A DNA stretch of 64,000 nt, from assembly GCA_944388215.1 (NCBI GenBank), contig CALXHT010000006.1, positions 1 through 64,000 of the forward strand, given 5' to 3'. This document shows, piece by piece, positions 16,151 to 24,301 of the stretch (the stretch's first letter is position 1; the number at the start of each line of letters is the position of its first letter). The notes beneath the pieces were generated by a model. It was not told where the DNA came from. It was given only the letters and a program-made list of their open reading frames with translations, and ran no database searches. The stretch comes from an uncultured Gemmiger sp. Its GTDB lineage: Bacteria; Bacillota; Clostridia; Oscillospirales; Ruminococcaceae. The translations under genes were made by a program, and so were the position numbers.

Positions 16151-16696
16151 ATGAAAAACAATCGTCATTCCATCGACCGCAGCCTGATGAACCTGATCCT
16201 CTGCATCGGCGAGATCGTCATCGGCGCCTTGCTGCTCATCAACCCCATCGCCTTCACCTCCGCCGTGCTGGTGGCGCTGGGGGTCATCCTCGTCCTGCTG
16301 GGCGGTGCCCGCCTGATGGGCTATTTCCGCGCTGCCCCCGAGGTGGCCGCCCAGAGCGGCGGCCTGGTCACCGGGCTGAGCTTTCTGCTGGCGGGCCTGT
16401 TCTGCATCTTCCGGTGGGAATGGTTCGTCCTCACCTTTCCCATCCTGACGGTGGTCTACGGGGTGCTCACCCTGACCAACGGCATCAACAAACTGCAGTG
16501 GGCCGTGGACGCTCTGCGGCTGGACCAGAAATACTGGTATCTGGCCATGATCGGCGCCGGCCTGACGCTGGTCTTCGGGGCGCTGATCGTCTTCAACCCC
16601 TTCACCACCACCTCGGTGCTGTGGACCTTCATCGGCATTTCGCTGATCATCGAGGCGGTACTGGACATCCTCTGTTTCGTATTCGGGAAAAAATAA
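16151..16696 (+). CDS. HdeD/DUF308-family membrane protein
   Basis: The 181-residue protein has about six transmembrane helices in the pairwise HdeD pattern (IGEIVIGALLLINPIAFTSA, VALGVILVLLGGARLMGY, GALIVFNPFTTTSVLWTFIG). GGGAGG precedes the ATG. HdeD proteins are linked to acid resistance in Escherichia coli, but in Firmicutes their role is unknown. The gene stands alone between the AraC gene and a bidirectional terminator. A longer paralogue lies at 55739-56419. Confidence 0.8.
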   Translation: MKNNRHSIDRSLMNLILCIGEIVIGALLLINPIAFTSAVLVALGVILVLLGGARLMGYFRAAPEVAAQSGGLVTGLSFLLAGLFCIFRWEWFVLTFPILTVVYGVLTLTNGINKLQWAVDALRLDQKYWYLAMIGAGLTLVFGALIVFNPFTTTSVLWTFIGISLIIEAVLDILCFVFGKK

Positions 16697-16702
16697 GAAA
16701 AC

Positions 16703-16732
16703 CCCGGCCGGAGGCAGCAGCCTCCGGCCGGG
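16703..16732. terminator. Bidirectional terminator between the HdeD-like and MATE genes
   Basis: A perfect 13-bp stem (16703-16715 with 16720-16732) has a 4-nt loop and is flanked by an A-rich run on the left. Confidence 0.8.
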
Positions 16733-16750
16733 ATGGCTTGTATGAAGCGG

Positions 16751-18100
16751 TCAGACCGCAAAGGCGGGACGACGGGTGCGGTAGACATAGACCGAGAGCA
16801 GCACCGTCAGCACATCGGCTGTGATCTGGGACCAGACGATGCCGTACATGCCGATGAGGAAATTCAGCAGGTAGAGCATGGGGATGTTGAACACCGCCCA
16901 CCGCACCACGCCCAGGAACAGCGAGATGCGCCCGTTGCCGAAGCCCTGGAAGATGTAGACGGTGAAAAAGCTTAAGAACATGAGCGGCGTGGCCAGGATG
17001 CGGATGCGCAGGAAGGTGGCGGCCAGCGACACCGTAGCGCTGTCCGAGATGAAGACCCGGACAATCCAGGGGGTGAACAGTTCGTACAGCAGGATGCTGG
17101 CGGCGGCCACCACCAGGCCGGTGCCCAGAGAGAGCCGGATGACCCGGTTCATCCGCTTTTCGTTTCCCGAAGCGCAGTTGTAGGCCACCAGCGGCACCAT
17201 ACCCTGGCAGATGCCGATGCCCACGTTGAGGGGCAGCCGTTCCACCTTGAGCACAATGCCGATGGCCGCCAGGGCCACCTCGCTGTAGGAGACCATGAGC
17301 TTGTCGATGACCACATAGTCCAGGTCAAACAGCAGGCTGGCCACCGCCGACGGGATGCCCACCCCGAAGACGGCGGCGATGTTTTTCCTCTGGGGCAGAC
17401 CGCAGCGGGGATCGGCGGTGAGGACGGTGTGCAGCCGGATCTGCCAGAGGATCACCAGGAAGTAGGCGCATGCCACGCAGTTGGAGAGCAGGGTGGCGAT
17501 GCCCACCCCCAGCACCTGCTGGCCGTCGGGCAGGATCAGGTACATGAACACCGGGTCCAGGGCGATGTTGAGCACCGCGCCCAGGGTGATGCCGAAGCCC
17601 GCCTCCCGGGACATGCCCACGCTGCGCACCAGGTGGGCCATGACGTTGGAGAGCACGGTAGGCACCGCTCCCAGCACGATAACGCAGAAGGCATACTGCC
17701 GGGCGTAGAGGAAGATGTTGCCCCCTGCCCCGAGGAACCGCAGCGCCGGGCCCATGGAGCAGCCCAGCCCCAGGGAAAATGCCAGCGACAGGACCACCCC
17801 CAGCCAGAAGCTGAAAGCGCTGACCCTGCGGGCTTCCTCCTCCTGGCCGGCGCCCAGCAGCCGGGAGAGCAGCGTACCGCCGCCGATGCCCGCCAGGGAG
17901 GCAAGACAGGTCAGCATGTTGAAGACCGGCAGAATCAGCGAAGCCCCCGCCAGCATATAGGGGTTATTGGTGCGGCCGATATAAAAGGTATCGGCCATGT
18001 TGTAGATCAGCACAATGATCTGACTGACGGCGGCCGGCACGATCATCTTTCGCAGCGCCACCGGCACCGGCAGGGACTCAAACAGTTCCTTTTTGTCCAT
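16751..18100 (-). CDS. MATE-family efflux transporter
   Basis: The 449-residue polytopic protein has the 12-helix MATE layout: PAAVSQIIVLIYNMADTFYIG at the N terminus, AGIGGGTLLSRLLGAGQ, and a second half starting near GIPSAVASLLFDLDYVVIDK. MATE proteins export drugs or metabolites in exchange for Na+ or H+. AAGGAGG is 8 nt before the ATG. It is downstream of dtxR but separated from it by a terminator, so it is probably transcribed alone. One of three MATE genes in this window; substrate unknown. Confidence 0.9.
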   Translation of the reverse strand: MDKKELFESLPVPVALRKMIVPAAVSQIIVLIYNMADTFYIGRTNNPYMLAGASLILPVFNMLTCLASLAGIGGGTLLSRLLGAGQEEEARRVSAFSFWLGVVLSLAFSLGLGCSMGPALRFLGAGGNIFLYARQYAFCVIVLGAVPTVLSNVMAHLVRSVGMSREAGFGITLGAVLNIALDPVFMYLILPDGQQVLGVGIATLLSNCVACAYFLVILWQIRLHTVLTADPRCGLPQRKNIAAVFGVGIPSAVASLLFDLDYVVIDKLMVSYSEVALAAIGIVLKVERLPLNVGIGICQGMVPLVAYNCASGNEKRMNRVIRLSLGTGLVVAAASILLYELFTPWIVRVFISDSATVSLAATFLRIRILATPLMFLSFFTVYIFQGFGNGRISLFLGVVRWAVFNIPMLYLLNFLIGMYGIVWSQITADVLTVLLSVYVYRTRRPAFAV

Positions 18101-18181
18101 CCGGTCGACCTCCTTTTCCCATAGGGTACAGATTCAGTATACTCCTCCGGGAGAAAAAAGTCATTTCTTTCCCGAAAATGG

Positions 18182-18213
18182 AAAACCGCAGACACCCCGA
18201 AAGGCGTCTGCGG
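18182..18213 (-). terminator. Terminator of dtxR
   Basis: CCGCAGAC (18186-18193) pairs with GTCTGCGG (18206-18213), followed on the minus strand by TTTTC. Confidence 0.65.
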
Positions 18214-18230
18214 CAGGCAGAATCATTTTG

Positions 18231-18608
18231 TCAGGAATGCATCCCTTCGCGCTCGGCGAAGGCGATCATCTTGCTGTAGGTTTCCTCGCTGAGATCATGC
18301 TCGATCTTGCAGGCATCGTGGGCGGCCACCTCGGGGTCCACCCCCAGCGCCACAAAAAACCGGGTCAGCTTGCGGTGCCGGTCGTAGATGCGCCGGGCGA
18401 TGACCATGCCGGGCTCCTCCAGGTGGATGTAGCCGTCGCCGTCCACCGAGATATAGCCGTTTTCCCGCAGGTTCTTCATGGCCACGCTGACGCTGGGCTT
18501 GGAGAATCCCATGGCCACCGCGATGTCGATGGAACGCACCGAGCCCTTCTGCTCCTGCAGCATGAGGATTTTTTCCAGATAGTCTTCGGCCGATTCATGG
18601 ATGTTCAT
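18231..18608 (-). CDS. DtxR/MntR-family metal-dependent repressor
   Basis: The 125-residue protein has an N-terminal winged HTH (SVRSIDIAVAMGFSKPSVSVAMKNLRENGYI) and the metal-binding/dimerisation region (RRIYDRHRKLTRFF, AAHDACKIEHDLSEE, with conserved Cys, Glu and His ligands). It lacks an SH3 domain, as in MntR-type members. It lies directly downstream of the feo genes but has its own promoter (TTGCAA, 17 nt, TATAGT; 18644-18672). It is the obvious candidate to bind the three TTAG-N6-CTAA palindromes in front of feoA and shut off ferrous iron uptake when iron is replete. Whether it senses Fe or Mn is not decided by sequence. Confidence 0.9.
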   Translation of the reverse strand: MNIHESAEDYLEKILMLQEQKGSVRSIDIAVAMGFSKPSVSVAMKNLRENGYISVDGDGYIHLEEPGMVIARRIYDRHRKLTRFFVALGVDPEVAAHDACKIEHDLSEETYSKMIAFAEREGMHS

Positions 18609-18643
18609 CGGCGCGGCCCCCTTTCGGTACGGTATGTGCTACT

Positions 18644-18672
18644 ACTATACCACGGGTCGGGCCTTTTTGCAA
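18644..18672 (-). promoter_or_regulatory. Promoter of dtxR
   Basis: TTGCAA (18667-18672) and TATAGT (18644-18649) on the minus strand are 17 nt apart. Confidence 0.6.
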
Positions 18673-18678
18673 CCGAAA

Positions 18679-18710
18679 GCGGGGCGCCGGCCCGCAGACC
18701 GACGCCCCGC
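18679..18710 (-). terminator. Terminator ending the feo operon
   Basis: GCGGGGCG pairs with CGCCCCGC, the minus strand continuing TTTCGG. It separates the Cys-rich gene from the dtxR promoter. Confidence 0.6.
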
Positions 18711-18722
18711 CGGGGGAGCATC

Positions 18723-18929
18723 TCAGGATTCGCCGTGGTGGCAGCAACCACCGTGGCAGCTGCTGCATCCACCGCTGCAACTGCCCGAGCAGCCGCAGCT
18801 GCCGCCACAGTCGCCGCAGCAGCCGCCCGACTTGTGGTGGCGCCAGAGCAGCCAGCCGGTGCCGCCGAAGATAAGCGCCGCCCCGATGAGGGTAGGCAGG
18901 TTGAAATTGACCGCCAGAAATTCCAGCAT
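18723..18929 (-). CDS. FeoB-associated Cys-rich membrane protein
   Basis: The start at 18929 (ATG, GGAG 8 nt upstream) gives 68 residues: one transmembrane helix (TLIGAALIFGGTGWLLW) and a cytoplasmic tail with thirteen or so cysteines in CC, CxxC and CGGC arrangements, ending CCHHGES. Small Cys-rich proteins of this type follow feoB in many Firmicutes and are thought to assist FeoB, perhaps as a metal relay. The tail here is unusually dense in Cys, Gly and Ser. It begins 24 nt after feoB in the same operon. Confidence 0.85.
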   Translation of the reverse strand: MLEFLAVNFNLPTLIGAALIFGGTGWLLWRHHKSGGCCGDCGGSCGCSGSCSGGCSSCHGGCCHHGES

Positions 18930-18953
18930 GTGGGGCACTCCTTTCAGATCAGG

Positions 18954-21143
18954 TCAGGATTTGGAGCGGATCAGCTTGCGGGTATCCACACTGACCTCGT
19001 TGACGTTCTCGTACTTGTTGGGGCGGACCAGCAGCCAGACGGCCAGCGCCAGGATCGCCACCGCCACGATGGTGAAGAAGTTGAAGGCCACTTCGCCGGT
19101 GATGAGCCCGCCGATCTGGTAGACCACCAGGGAGGTGCAGTAGGCCAGCAGGCACATATAGCCGATGGCTGCCGCGGTCCACTTGCCGTTGTTCATCTCC
19201 CGCTTGATGGCGCCCATGGCCGCGAAGCAGGGGGCGCAGAGCAGGTTGAAGATCATGAAGCTGTAGGCCGCCAGCGGGGTGAAGTAAGCCGGGATCTGTG
19301 CCCAGATCTCGTCGCCGTTCTCGGAGACTTCGCCCGCGAAGCCGAACAGCACCGCCAGAGTAGAAACGACATTTTCCTTGGCGATCAGGCCGGTGACAGT
19401 GCCTACGGTGGCCTGCCAGAAGCCGAAGCCCAGGGGCGCAAAGATAAAGCTGACCGCGCCGCCGATGGACGCCAGCAGGCTGGTGTTGTTATCCTCCACC
19501 ATGCCGAACTGCCCGTCGGTGAAGCCGAAGCCCTGCAGGAACCACAGCACGATGCTGGACGCCAGGATGACGGTGCCGGCCCGCTTGATGAAGGACCAGC
19601 CCCGCTCCCAGGTGGCGCGCAGCACGTTGCCCCAGGCGGGGATGTGGTAGGCGGGCAGTTCCATGACGAAGGGCGCGGGGTCGCCCGCAAAGAGCTTCGT
19701 CTTTTTGAGGATGATGCCGGAGACGATGATGGCCGCCACGCCGATGAAGTAGGCCGAGGTGGCCACCAGGCCGGAACCGCCGAACAGCGCGCCCGCGAAC
19801 AGGCCGATGATGGGCATTTTGGCGCCGCAGGGGATGAAGCAGGTGGTCATGATGGTCATGCGGCGGTCGCGCTCATTCTCGATGGTGCGGGACGCCATGA
19901 TACCGGGCACGCCGCAGCCGGTGCCCACCAGCATGGGGATGAAGCTCTTGCCCGAGAGGCCGAACTTGCGGAAGATGCGGTCCATGATGAAGGCGACGCG
20001 GGCCATGTAGCCGATGTCCTCCAGGATGGAGAGCATCAGGAACAGCACCAGCATCTGGGGCACGAAGCCCAGCACGGCGCCGACGCCGGCCACGATGCCG
20101 TCATTGATGAGCCCCACCAGCCAGTCGGCGCAGCCGATGGAAACAAGGAAACCTTCCACCGCCGGAGGCACGATCTCGCCGAAGAGGACGTCGTTGGTCC
20201 AGTCGGTGGCCATGGTGCCGAAGGAGAAGCCGGTGCTGCCCATGGCGATGGTGTAGATGGCCGCCATGATCACCGCGAAGATGGGCAGCGCCAGGATGCG
20301 GTTGGTGACGATGCGGTCGATCTTGTCCGACAGGGTCAGGTGCTCGGTGCGGGCCTTTTTCTTCACCGACCGGCTGACCACCGTGTTGATGTAGGCGTAG
20401 CGCTGGTTGGTGATGATGCTCTCGGCGTCGTCGTCCATCTCCTTCTCGCAGTCGGCGACGTGCTCGTCGATGTGGCGCAGCAGTTCCGGGTCCAGCCCCA
20501 GCTCGGCCTGGACCTTGTCGTCCCGCTCGAACAGCTTGACGGCGTACCACCGCAGGAACCGCGGCTCCACCTTGCCCTGGATGGACTCCTCGATGTGGGC
20601 GATGGCGTGCTCCACGCTGCCGGTAAAGACGTGGGGCAGCTCGCCCACCTTGCCCTCTTTGGCGGCCTGGACGGCCAGCTCCGCCGCCTGGCGGCTGCCC
20701 TCGCCCTTCAGGGCACTGATCTCGATGGCTTCGCAGCCCAGCTCCTTGCTCAGGCGCTTGAGGTCGATCTTATCCCCGTTTTTGCGCACCAGGTCGATCA
20801 TGTTCACCGCCATGACCACCGGGATGCCCAGTTCGATGAGCTGGGTGGTCAGGTAGAGGTTGCGCTCGATGTTGGTGCCGTCGATGATGTTGAGGATGGC
20901 GTCGGGCTTTTCCCCCACCAGGTAGCCGCGGGCCACCACTTCCTCCAGCGTGTAGGGCGAGAGGGAATAGATGCCGGGCAGGTCCTGGATGACCACGTCG
21001 TTGTGGCCCTTGAGGCGGCCCTCCTTCTTTTCCACCGTGACGCCGGGCCAGTTGCCCACGTACTGGTTGGAGCCGGTCAGATCATTGAACAGCGTGGTCT
21101 TGCCGCAGTTCGGGTTGCCGGCCAGTGCGATCTTGATTGCCAT
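18954..21143 (-). CDS. feoB: Ferrous iron transporter FeoB
   Basis: About 729 residues from the ATG at 21143; a TTG two codons earlier is also possible. The N-terminal G domain has Walker A/G1 GNPNCGKTT, switch region GVTVEKKEG, G3 DLPGIYSLSP and G4 NMIDL. The membrane part carries the Gate motifs (FVPQMLVLFLMLSILEDIGYMARVAFIMDR, GTGCGVPGIMASRT, PCGAKMPII). FeoB imports Fe2+ across the cytoplasmic membrane. It follows two feoA genes and precedes the Cys-rich gene. Length is normal. Confidence 0.97.
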   Translation of the reverse strand: MAIKIALAGNPNCGKTTLFNDLTGSNQYVGNWPGVTVEKKEGRLKGHNDVVIQDLPGIYSLSPYTLEEVVARGYLVGEKPDAILNIIDGTNIERNLYLTTQLIELGIPVVMAVNMIDLVRKNGDKIDLKRLSKELGCEAIEISALKGEGSRQAAELAVQAAKEGKVGELPHVFTGSVEHAIAHIEESIQGKVEPRFLRWYAVKLFERDDKVQAELGLDPELLRHIDEHVADCEKEMDDDAESIITNQRYAYINTVVSRSVKKKARTEHLTLSDKIDRIVTNRILALPIFAVIMAAIYTIAMGSTGFSFGTMATDWTNDVLFGEIVPPAVEGFLVSIGCADWLVGLINDGIVAGVGAVLGFVPQMLVLFLMLSILEDIGYMARVAFIMDRIFRKFGLSGKSFIPMLVGTGCGVPGIMASRTIENERDRRMTIMTTCFIPCGAKMPIIGLFAGALFGGSGLVATSAYFIGVAAIIVSGIILKKTKLFAGDPAPFVMELPAYHIPAWGNVLRATWERGWSFIKRAGTVILASSIVLWFLQGFGFTDGQFGMVEDNNTSLLASIGGAVSFIFAPLGFGFWQATVGTVTGLIAKENVVSTLAVLFGFAGEVSENGDEIWAQIPAYFTPLAAYSFMIFNLLCAPCFAAMGAIKREMNNGKWTAAAIGYMCLLAYCTSLVVYQIGGLITGEVAFNFFTIVAVAILALAVWLLVRPNKYENVNEVSVDTRKLIRSKS

Positions 21144-21191
21144 TGCCAAAATACCCCTTTCTCTATGCCTGGAACCAGGCGCCTGCTTTGG

Positions 21192-21413
21192 TCACTCGAC
21201 TTCCACCATGGCGGCGTCGGCCTTGCGGATGCTCAGTTCATAGTTGCGCACCGTCAGTTCCAGCGGGTCCCCCAGTGGTGCCACCTTGCGCAGGTACACC
21301 TGGGTGCCCTTGGTCAGACCCATATCCATGATGCGCCGCCGCACCGGGCCTTCGCCGTGCAGCCGCACCACCGTGGCGGTCTGCCCCACCTTGAGATCTT
21401 TCAACGTTTTCAT
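21192..21413 (-). CDS. feoA: FeoA-family protein (second copy)
   Basis: A 73-residue SH3-like protein with the FeoA pattern (LKVGQTATVVRLHGEGPVRRRIMDMG, LTKGTQVYLRKVAPLGDPLEL). FeoA proteins are thought to bind FeoB and modulate iron import. It lies 54 nt after the first feoA and 48 nt before feoB. GGGGAGG precedes the start. Confidence 0.92.
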   Translation of the reverse strand: MKTLKDLKVGQTATVVRLHGEGPVRRRIMDMGLTKGTQVYLRKVAPLGDPLELTVRNYELSIRKADAAMVEVE

Positions 21414-21467
21414 ACCACAGTACCTCCCCGTATATTCCGGCCCGGGGTGTTGCCCGGGCGGGTTGCT

Positions 21468-21680
21468 TCAGCCCACCAGAATGCGCATGGCCAGCGTTTT
21501 GTCCAGCGCAATACGGCTTTCCTTGACCTGCAGGATCAGGTTGCCGCCCAGTACGTTCACCACCGTCACACTGGCTCCCACCACGAACCCCAGCTCCGCC
21601 AGGTGCTGGCGCACCTCGTCCCGGCCGGTGATCCGGCAGATGCGGACGGTCTGCCCCGCCTGTGCCATCGTCAGCGGCAT
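21468..21680 (-). CDS. feoA: FeoA-family protein (first copy)
   Basis: A 70-residue SH3-like protein (MPLTMAQAGQTVRICRITG, HLAELGFVVGASVTVVNVLG, LALDKTLAMRILV pattern). Tandem feoA-feoA-feoB is common in Firmicutes; the two FeoA proteins differ considerably, suggesting distinct roles. It is the first gene of the operon behind a 225-nt leader with three palindromes. Confidence 0.9.
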   Translation of the reverse strand: MPLTMAQAGQTVRICRITGRDEVRQHLAELGFVVGASVTVVNVLGGNLILQVKESRIALDKTLAMRILVG

Positions 21681-21715
21681 GGTTGTTCCCTCCTTTGTCG
21701 GTTTGCATTTTGTTG

Positions 21716-21941
21716 TTAGTTTTAACTAATCATCGAGCCCAAAAGAAACGCCGCAGCAGGGCGGCGTTGGACCCAGTCAAAGTTAGCTATAGCTAATCAT
21801 TTGCTTTGAGAAAGCCGCGCCACACGGGAGGTCCTCCGCACGGCACGGTCCTTCTTGGGAAAACAGGGCGTACACCCTGTGTCTGGCTTGGTTAGTTTTT
21901 TCTAACACCGATACTATACCACGGTGCCCGGGGATTGTCAA
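21716..21941 (-). promoter_or_regulatory. feo promoter with three TTAG-N6-CTAA operators and leader hairpins
   Basis: A near-consensus minus-strand promoter has TTGACA (21936-21941), 17 nt, TATAGT (21913-21918). Three 14-bp dyads lie downstream: TTAGTTTTTTCTAA (21892-21905, across the start of transcription), TTAGCTATAGCTAA (21783-21796, perfect palindrome) and TTAGTTTTAACTAA (21716-21729, perfect palindrome). These resemble DtxR/MntR-family sites. Two terminator-like hairpins also sit in the leader: ACAGGG...CCCTGT followed by TTTT (about 21863-21880) and an 8-bp AACGCCGC/GCGGCGTT stem followed by TCTTTT (about 21744-21765). Confidence 0.75.
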
Positions 21942-21962
21942 CGGGGATCGCAAAAAAAATCA

Positions 21963-21989
21963 CAAAAAAAGAGAGGGGCCAAGCCCCTC
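21963..21989 (-). terminator. Terminator of the rubrerythrin gene
   Basis: GAGGGGC (21973-21979) pairs with GCCCCTC (21983-21989), followed on the minus strand by seven T. Confidence 0.8.
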
Positions 21990-22002
21990 CCTTTGGGAGA
22001 AA

Positions 22003-22545
22003 TCAGTAGTTGCTGCTCTTGAGCTCGAAATAGGCCTGGGGATGGGCGCAGACCGGGCATTTCACCGGCGCGTGCTGGCCGATGTAGATATACCCGCAGT
22101 TGCGGCACTGCCAGACCTGCTCGGTCTCCCGGGCGAAGACCTTGCCGGCCTCGATGTTGGCGGCCAGGGCCTTGTAGCGCTCCTCGTGCTCCTTCTCGAT
22201 GGAGGCCACCATGGTGAAGAGGGCCGCGATCTGGTCAAAGCCCTCCTCCTTGGCCTCGGCGGCCATCCGCGGATACATGGAGGTGTGCTCCTCGTTCTCG
22301 CCGGCGGCGGCCATCTTCAGGCAGGTCAGGGTGTCGGGGATCTCGCCGTTCTCCATCAGGAGCTTGAACCAGATCTTGGCATGCTCCTTCTCGTTGTTGG
22401 CGGTGGCGTCAAAGATGGAGGCAATCTGCTCATAGCCTTCCTTCTTGGCCTTGGATGCAAAGTAGGTGTACTTGTTGCGGGCCTGGCTTTCGCCGGCAAA
22501 CGCTTCCCACAAATTTTTCTCGGTCTTGCTACCCTTGAGTTCCAT
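22003..22545 (-). CDS. rbr: Rubrerythrin
   Basis: The 180-residue protein has an N-terminal ferritin-like diiron domain (E-rich helices with FAGESQARNKYTYFA, ANNEKEHAKIWF, EEGFDQIAALFTMVASIEKEHEERY) and a C-terminal rubredoxin domain with CRNCGY and CPVCAHP. Rubrerythrin reduces hydrogen peroxide in anaerobes using electrons relayed through the rubredoxin site. It is divergent from a Fur/PerR-type regulator across an intergenic region with PerR-like boxes, so it is very likely peroxide-induced. TAATATGG-type context and GGAGG precede the start. Confidence 0.95.
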   Translation of the reverse strand: MELKGSKTEKNLWEAFAGESQARNKYTYFASKAKKEGYEQIASIFDATANNEKEHAKIWFKLLMENGEIPDTLTCLKMAAAGENEEHTSMYPRMAAEAKEEGFDQIAALFTMVASIEKEHEERYKALAANIEAGKVFARETEQVWQCRNCGYIYIGQHAPVKCPVCAHPQAYFELKSSNY

Positions 22546-22565
22546 ATTACTTACCTCCGTTTTAT

Positions 22566-22730
22566 AGAATTCGTTCTGTTATTTCAAGAACCTGTCTTGC
22601 TATAGCCTCATTATATCATATTTTTTTACTCTGTCAAGCCTATTTTTAAGAATTATTCTTATTATTTGAAAAATTGCCTGTTGACAAAAATCAAGAAATC
22701 GTGTATTGTATCTTTTAAGATAAAGTCTTA
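22566..22730. promoter_or_regulatory. Divergent rbr/perR promoters with PerR-type inverted repeats
   Basis: The minus promoter for rbr is TTGACA (22632-22637), 16 nt, TATAAT (22610-22615). The plus promoter for the Fur-family gene is TTGACA (22681-22686), 17 nt, TATTGT (22704-22709). Between the two -35 boxes is a perfect 7-1-7 inverted repeat TAAGAATTATTCTTA (22647-22661). A second dyad, TATCTTTTAAGATA (22709-22722), overlaps the perR start of transcription, and weaker TCTTG-type half-sites lie downstream of the rbr promoter (22566-22599). Confidence 0.8.
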
Positions 22731-22750
22731 TTCAGGAAGGAGGCCCGCCC

Positions 22751-23125
22751 ATGACCCGCCAAAAAGCGCTGATTCTGAAAATCATGCATCAGCAGCGCCC
22801 GCAGCACCTGACGGCAGACGAGATTTTTTGTCACGCCCGCCAGCAGATGCCCCACATCGCCCGCGGCACCGTGTATCGCAATCTCAAACTGATGGAGCGC
22901 GACGGGGAAGTCGCCCATCTGGAAATGGCCGGTGGTCCGGACCGCTATGACTGCAATCCCGTCCCCCACGGACACCTTTTGTGTGACGGCTGCGGTGAAC
23001 TGACCGACCTGCCGGTGGTGGGACTGATCCGTGAAGTGGAAGCAGCCATCGGCACCGAAGTGCGCGGCTACACGCTGACCATCCACTATCTGTGTCCCCA
23101 TTGCCGCTCCAAAAACGCACAATGA
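22751..23125 (+). CDS. perR: Fur-family regulator, PerR-like
   Basis: The 124-residue protein has a winged helix (HLTADEIFCHARQQMPHIARGTVYRNLKLMERDGEVAHL) and the dimerisation domain with structural-zinc cysteines CDGC and CPHC. GPDRYDCNPVPHGHLLC carries regulatory-metal ligands. Divergence from rubrerythrin and PerR-like boxes over its own promoter support a peroxide-sensing, self-regulating role rather than iron uptake control. AAGGAGG precedes the ATG. PerR is preferred over Fur by context, not by a decisive residue. Confidence 0.85.
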   Translation: MTRQKALILKIMHQQRPQHLTADEIFCHARQQMPHIARGTVYRNLKLMERDGEVAHLEMAGGPDRYDCNPVPHGHLLCDGCGELTDLPVVGLIREVEAAIGTEVRGYTLTIHYLCPHCRSKNAQ

Positions 23126-23133
23126 CCCTTCTG

Positions 23134-23164
23134 CGCCGTACGGCTTGCCGTGCGGCGCTTTTTG
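23134..23164 (+). terminator. Terminator after perR
   Basis: A GCGCCG...CGGCGC stem with an inner ACGG/CCGT pairing is followed by five T. Confidence 0.75.
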
Positions 23165-23206
23165 CGGTATACTGGCCTTATTATAAAGGAAGCGGGGTAC
23201 ATTCTT

Positions 23207-24301
23207 ATGGCGAAACAGCGCGACGGCGTTCTGGATGCCATGCGCGGCATCGGCATCGTGCTGATGGTGGTGGGACATTCGGGGTTTGCGGGCACAGCCT
23301 ACATCTATCTCTTCCACATGGCGCTGTTTTTTATGCTCAGCGGGTATTTTTTCCGGCTGGGGGAGGGGCTTTCGGGGCTGCGGCATTTCTGTGTGCGGCG
23401 GCTGCTCTCCCTGTGGCTGCCCTTTGTGGCCGCCAACACCGTCTTCACGGCCTGCAACAACCTCTTTCTGAAGCTGAACATCCTCACAAACGATGCACGG
23501 ATCCTCGATCTGCCCGGCAACCAGATCACCACCCCTGTGACCCTCAAGGACATCGTGGGCCGCACCGTCCACTGGTGCGTCTTTGACGGCGGCACCCAGC
23601 TGGGCGGGGCGCTCTGGTTCGTCCAGGCGCTGTTCCAGATCTCCATCGTCTATGCGGTGGTGGAGTTCGCCCTGCGCAAACTGCTGGCCGGCCGGGATAC
23701 CCTGCTGCCCCAGGGGTTTGTGGCAGGGGTGCTGCTGATCCTGGGCTGGCAGTGCTCCCGCACGGGCTGGAACGTCTGGGGGCTGGGCATCGCCGCCAGC
23801 GGCTACAGCCTGTTTTACCTGGGCGTGCTGGTCCGCCGCGTCGGACAGCCTGCCCGCACTCCCGCTGTACGGGTGGGGCTGGCCGCGGCCGCCGCGCTGG
23901 TTCTGGCGCTGCTGCTGCCCTTCGGTTCGGTGGGGCTGGCCGCCAACCAGTACCCCAGTTGGCTGTTTTTGCTAATGGCCAGCGCCGCCGGCTGGATTCT
24001 CGTCTATGAGTGCGCCCACCTGGCCACCCTGCTGCCCCCGCTGGGCAAAACCCTGGCCGCCCTGGGCCGGGCCACCATGCCCATCGTCATCCTGCATTTT
24101 CTCAGCTTCAAGCTGGTGAGCTGGGTAGGATTGCAACTCACCGGCGGCGAGAGCTATCTTCTGGCGGCCTTCCCCACCCTCTTCACCGGCGGGGCCTGGT
24201 GGCTGGCTTACACAGTTGTCGGTCTGGCGCTGCCGCTGCTGGCCTACCAGCCCTACCGGGCCGTGAAGCAGGCCATTCTGAAGAAAGGGAGGCCGTCCTG
24301 A
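23207..24301 (+). CDS. Acyltransferase family 3 (fucose 4-O-acetylase-like) membrane protein
   Basis: The start at 23207 gives 364 residues and about ten transmembrane helices. The N terminus MAKQRDGVLDAMRGIGIVLMVVGHSG is the acyltransferase-3 hallmark, with the catalytic-type Arg and His, followed by LFHMALFFMLSGYFF. Such proteins transfer acetyl groups to surface sugars or lipids. The stop overlaps the start of the pentapeptide-repeat gene by one base, so the two are translationally coupled. Confidence 0.85.
   Translation: MAKQRDGVLDAMRGIGIVLMVVGHSGFAGTAYIYLFHMALFFMLSGYFFRLGEGLSGLRHFCVRRLLSLWLPFVAANTVFTACNNLFLKLNILTNDARILDLPGNQITTPVTLKDIVGRTVHWCVFDGGTQLGGALWFVQALFQISIVYAVVEFALRKLLAGRDTLLPQGFVAGVLLILGWQCSRTGWNVWGLGIAASGYSLFYLGVLVRRVGQPARTPAVRVGLAAAAALVLALLLPFGSVGLAANQYPSWLFLLMASAAGWILVYECAHLATLLPPLGKTLAALGRATMPIVILHFLSFKLVSWVGLQLTGGESYLLAAFPTLFTGGAWWLAYTVVGLALPLLAYQPYRAVKQAILKKGRPS

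Noticed and set aside
18093..21719. A 1208-codon plus-strand frame opposite feoB and feoA
   Set aside because: It is antisense to conserved iron-transport genes and carries no recognisable domain.
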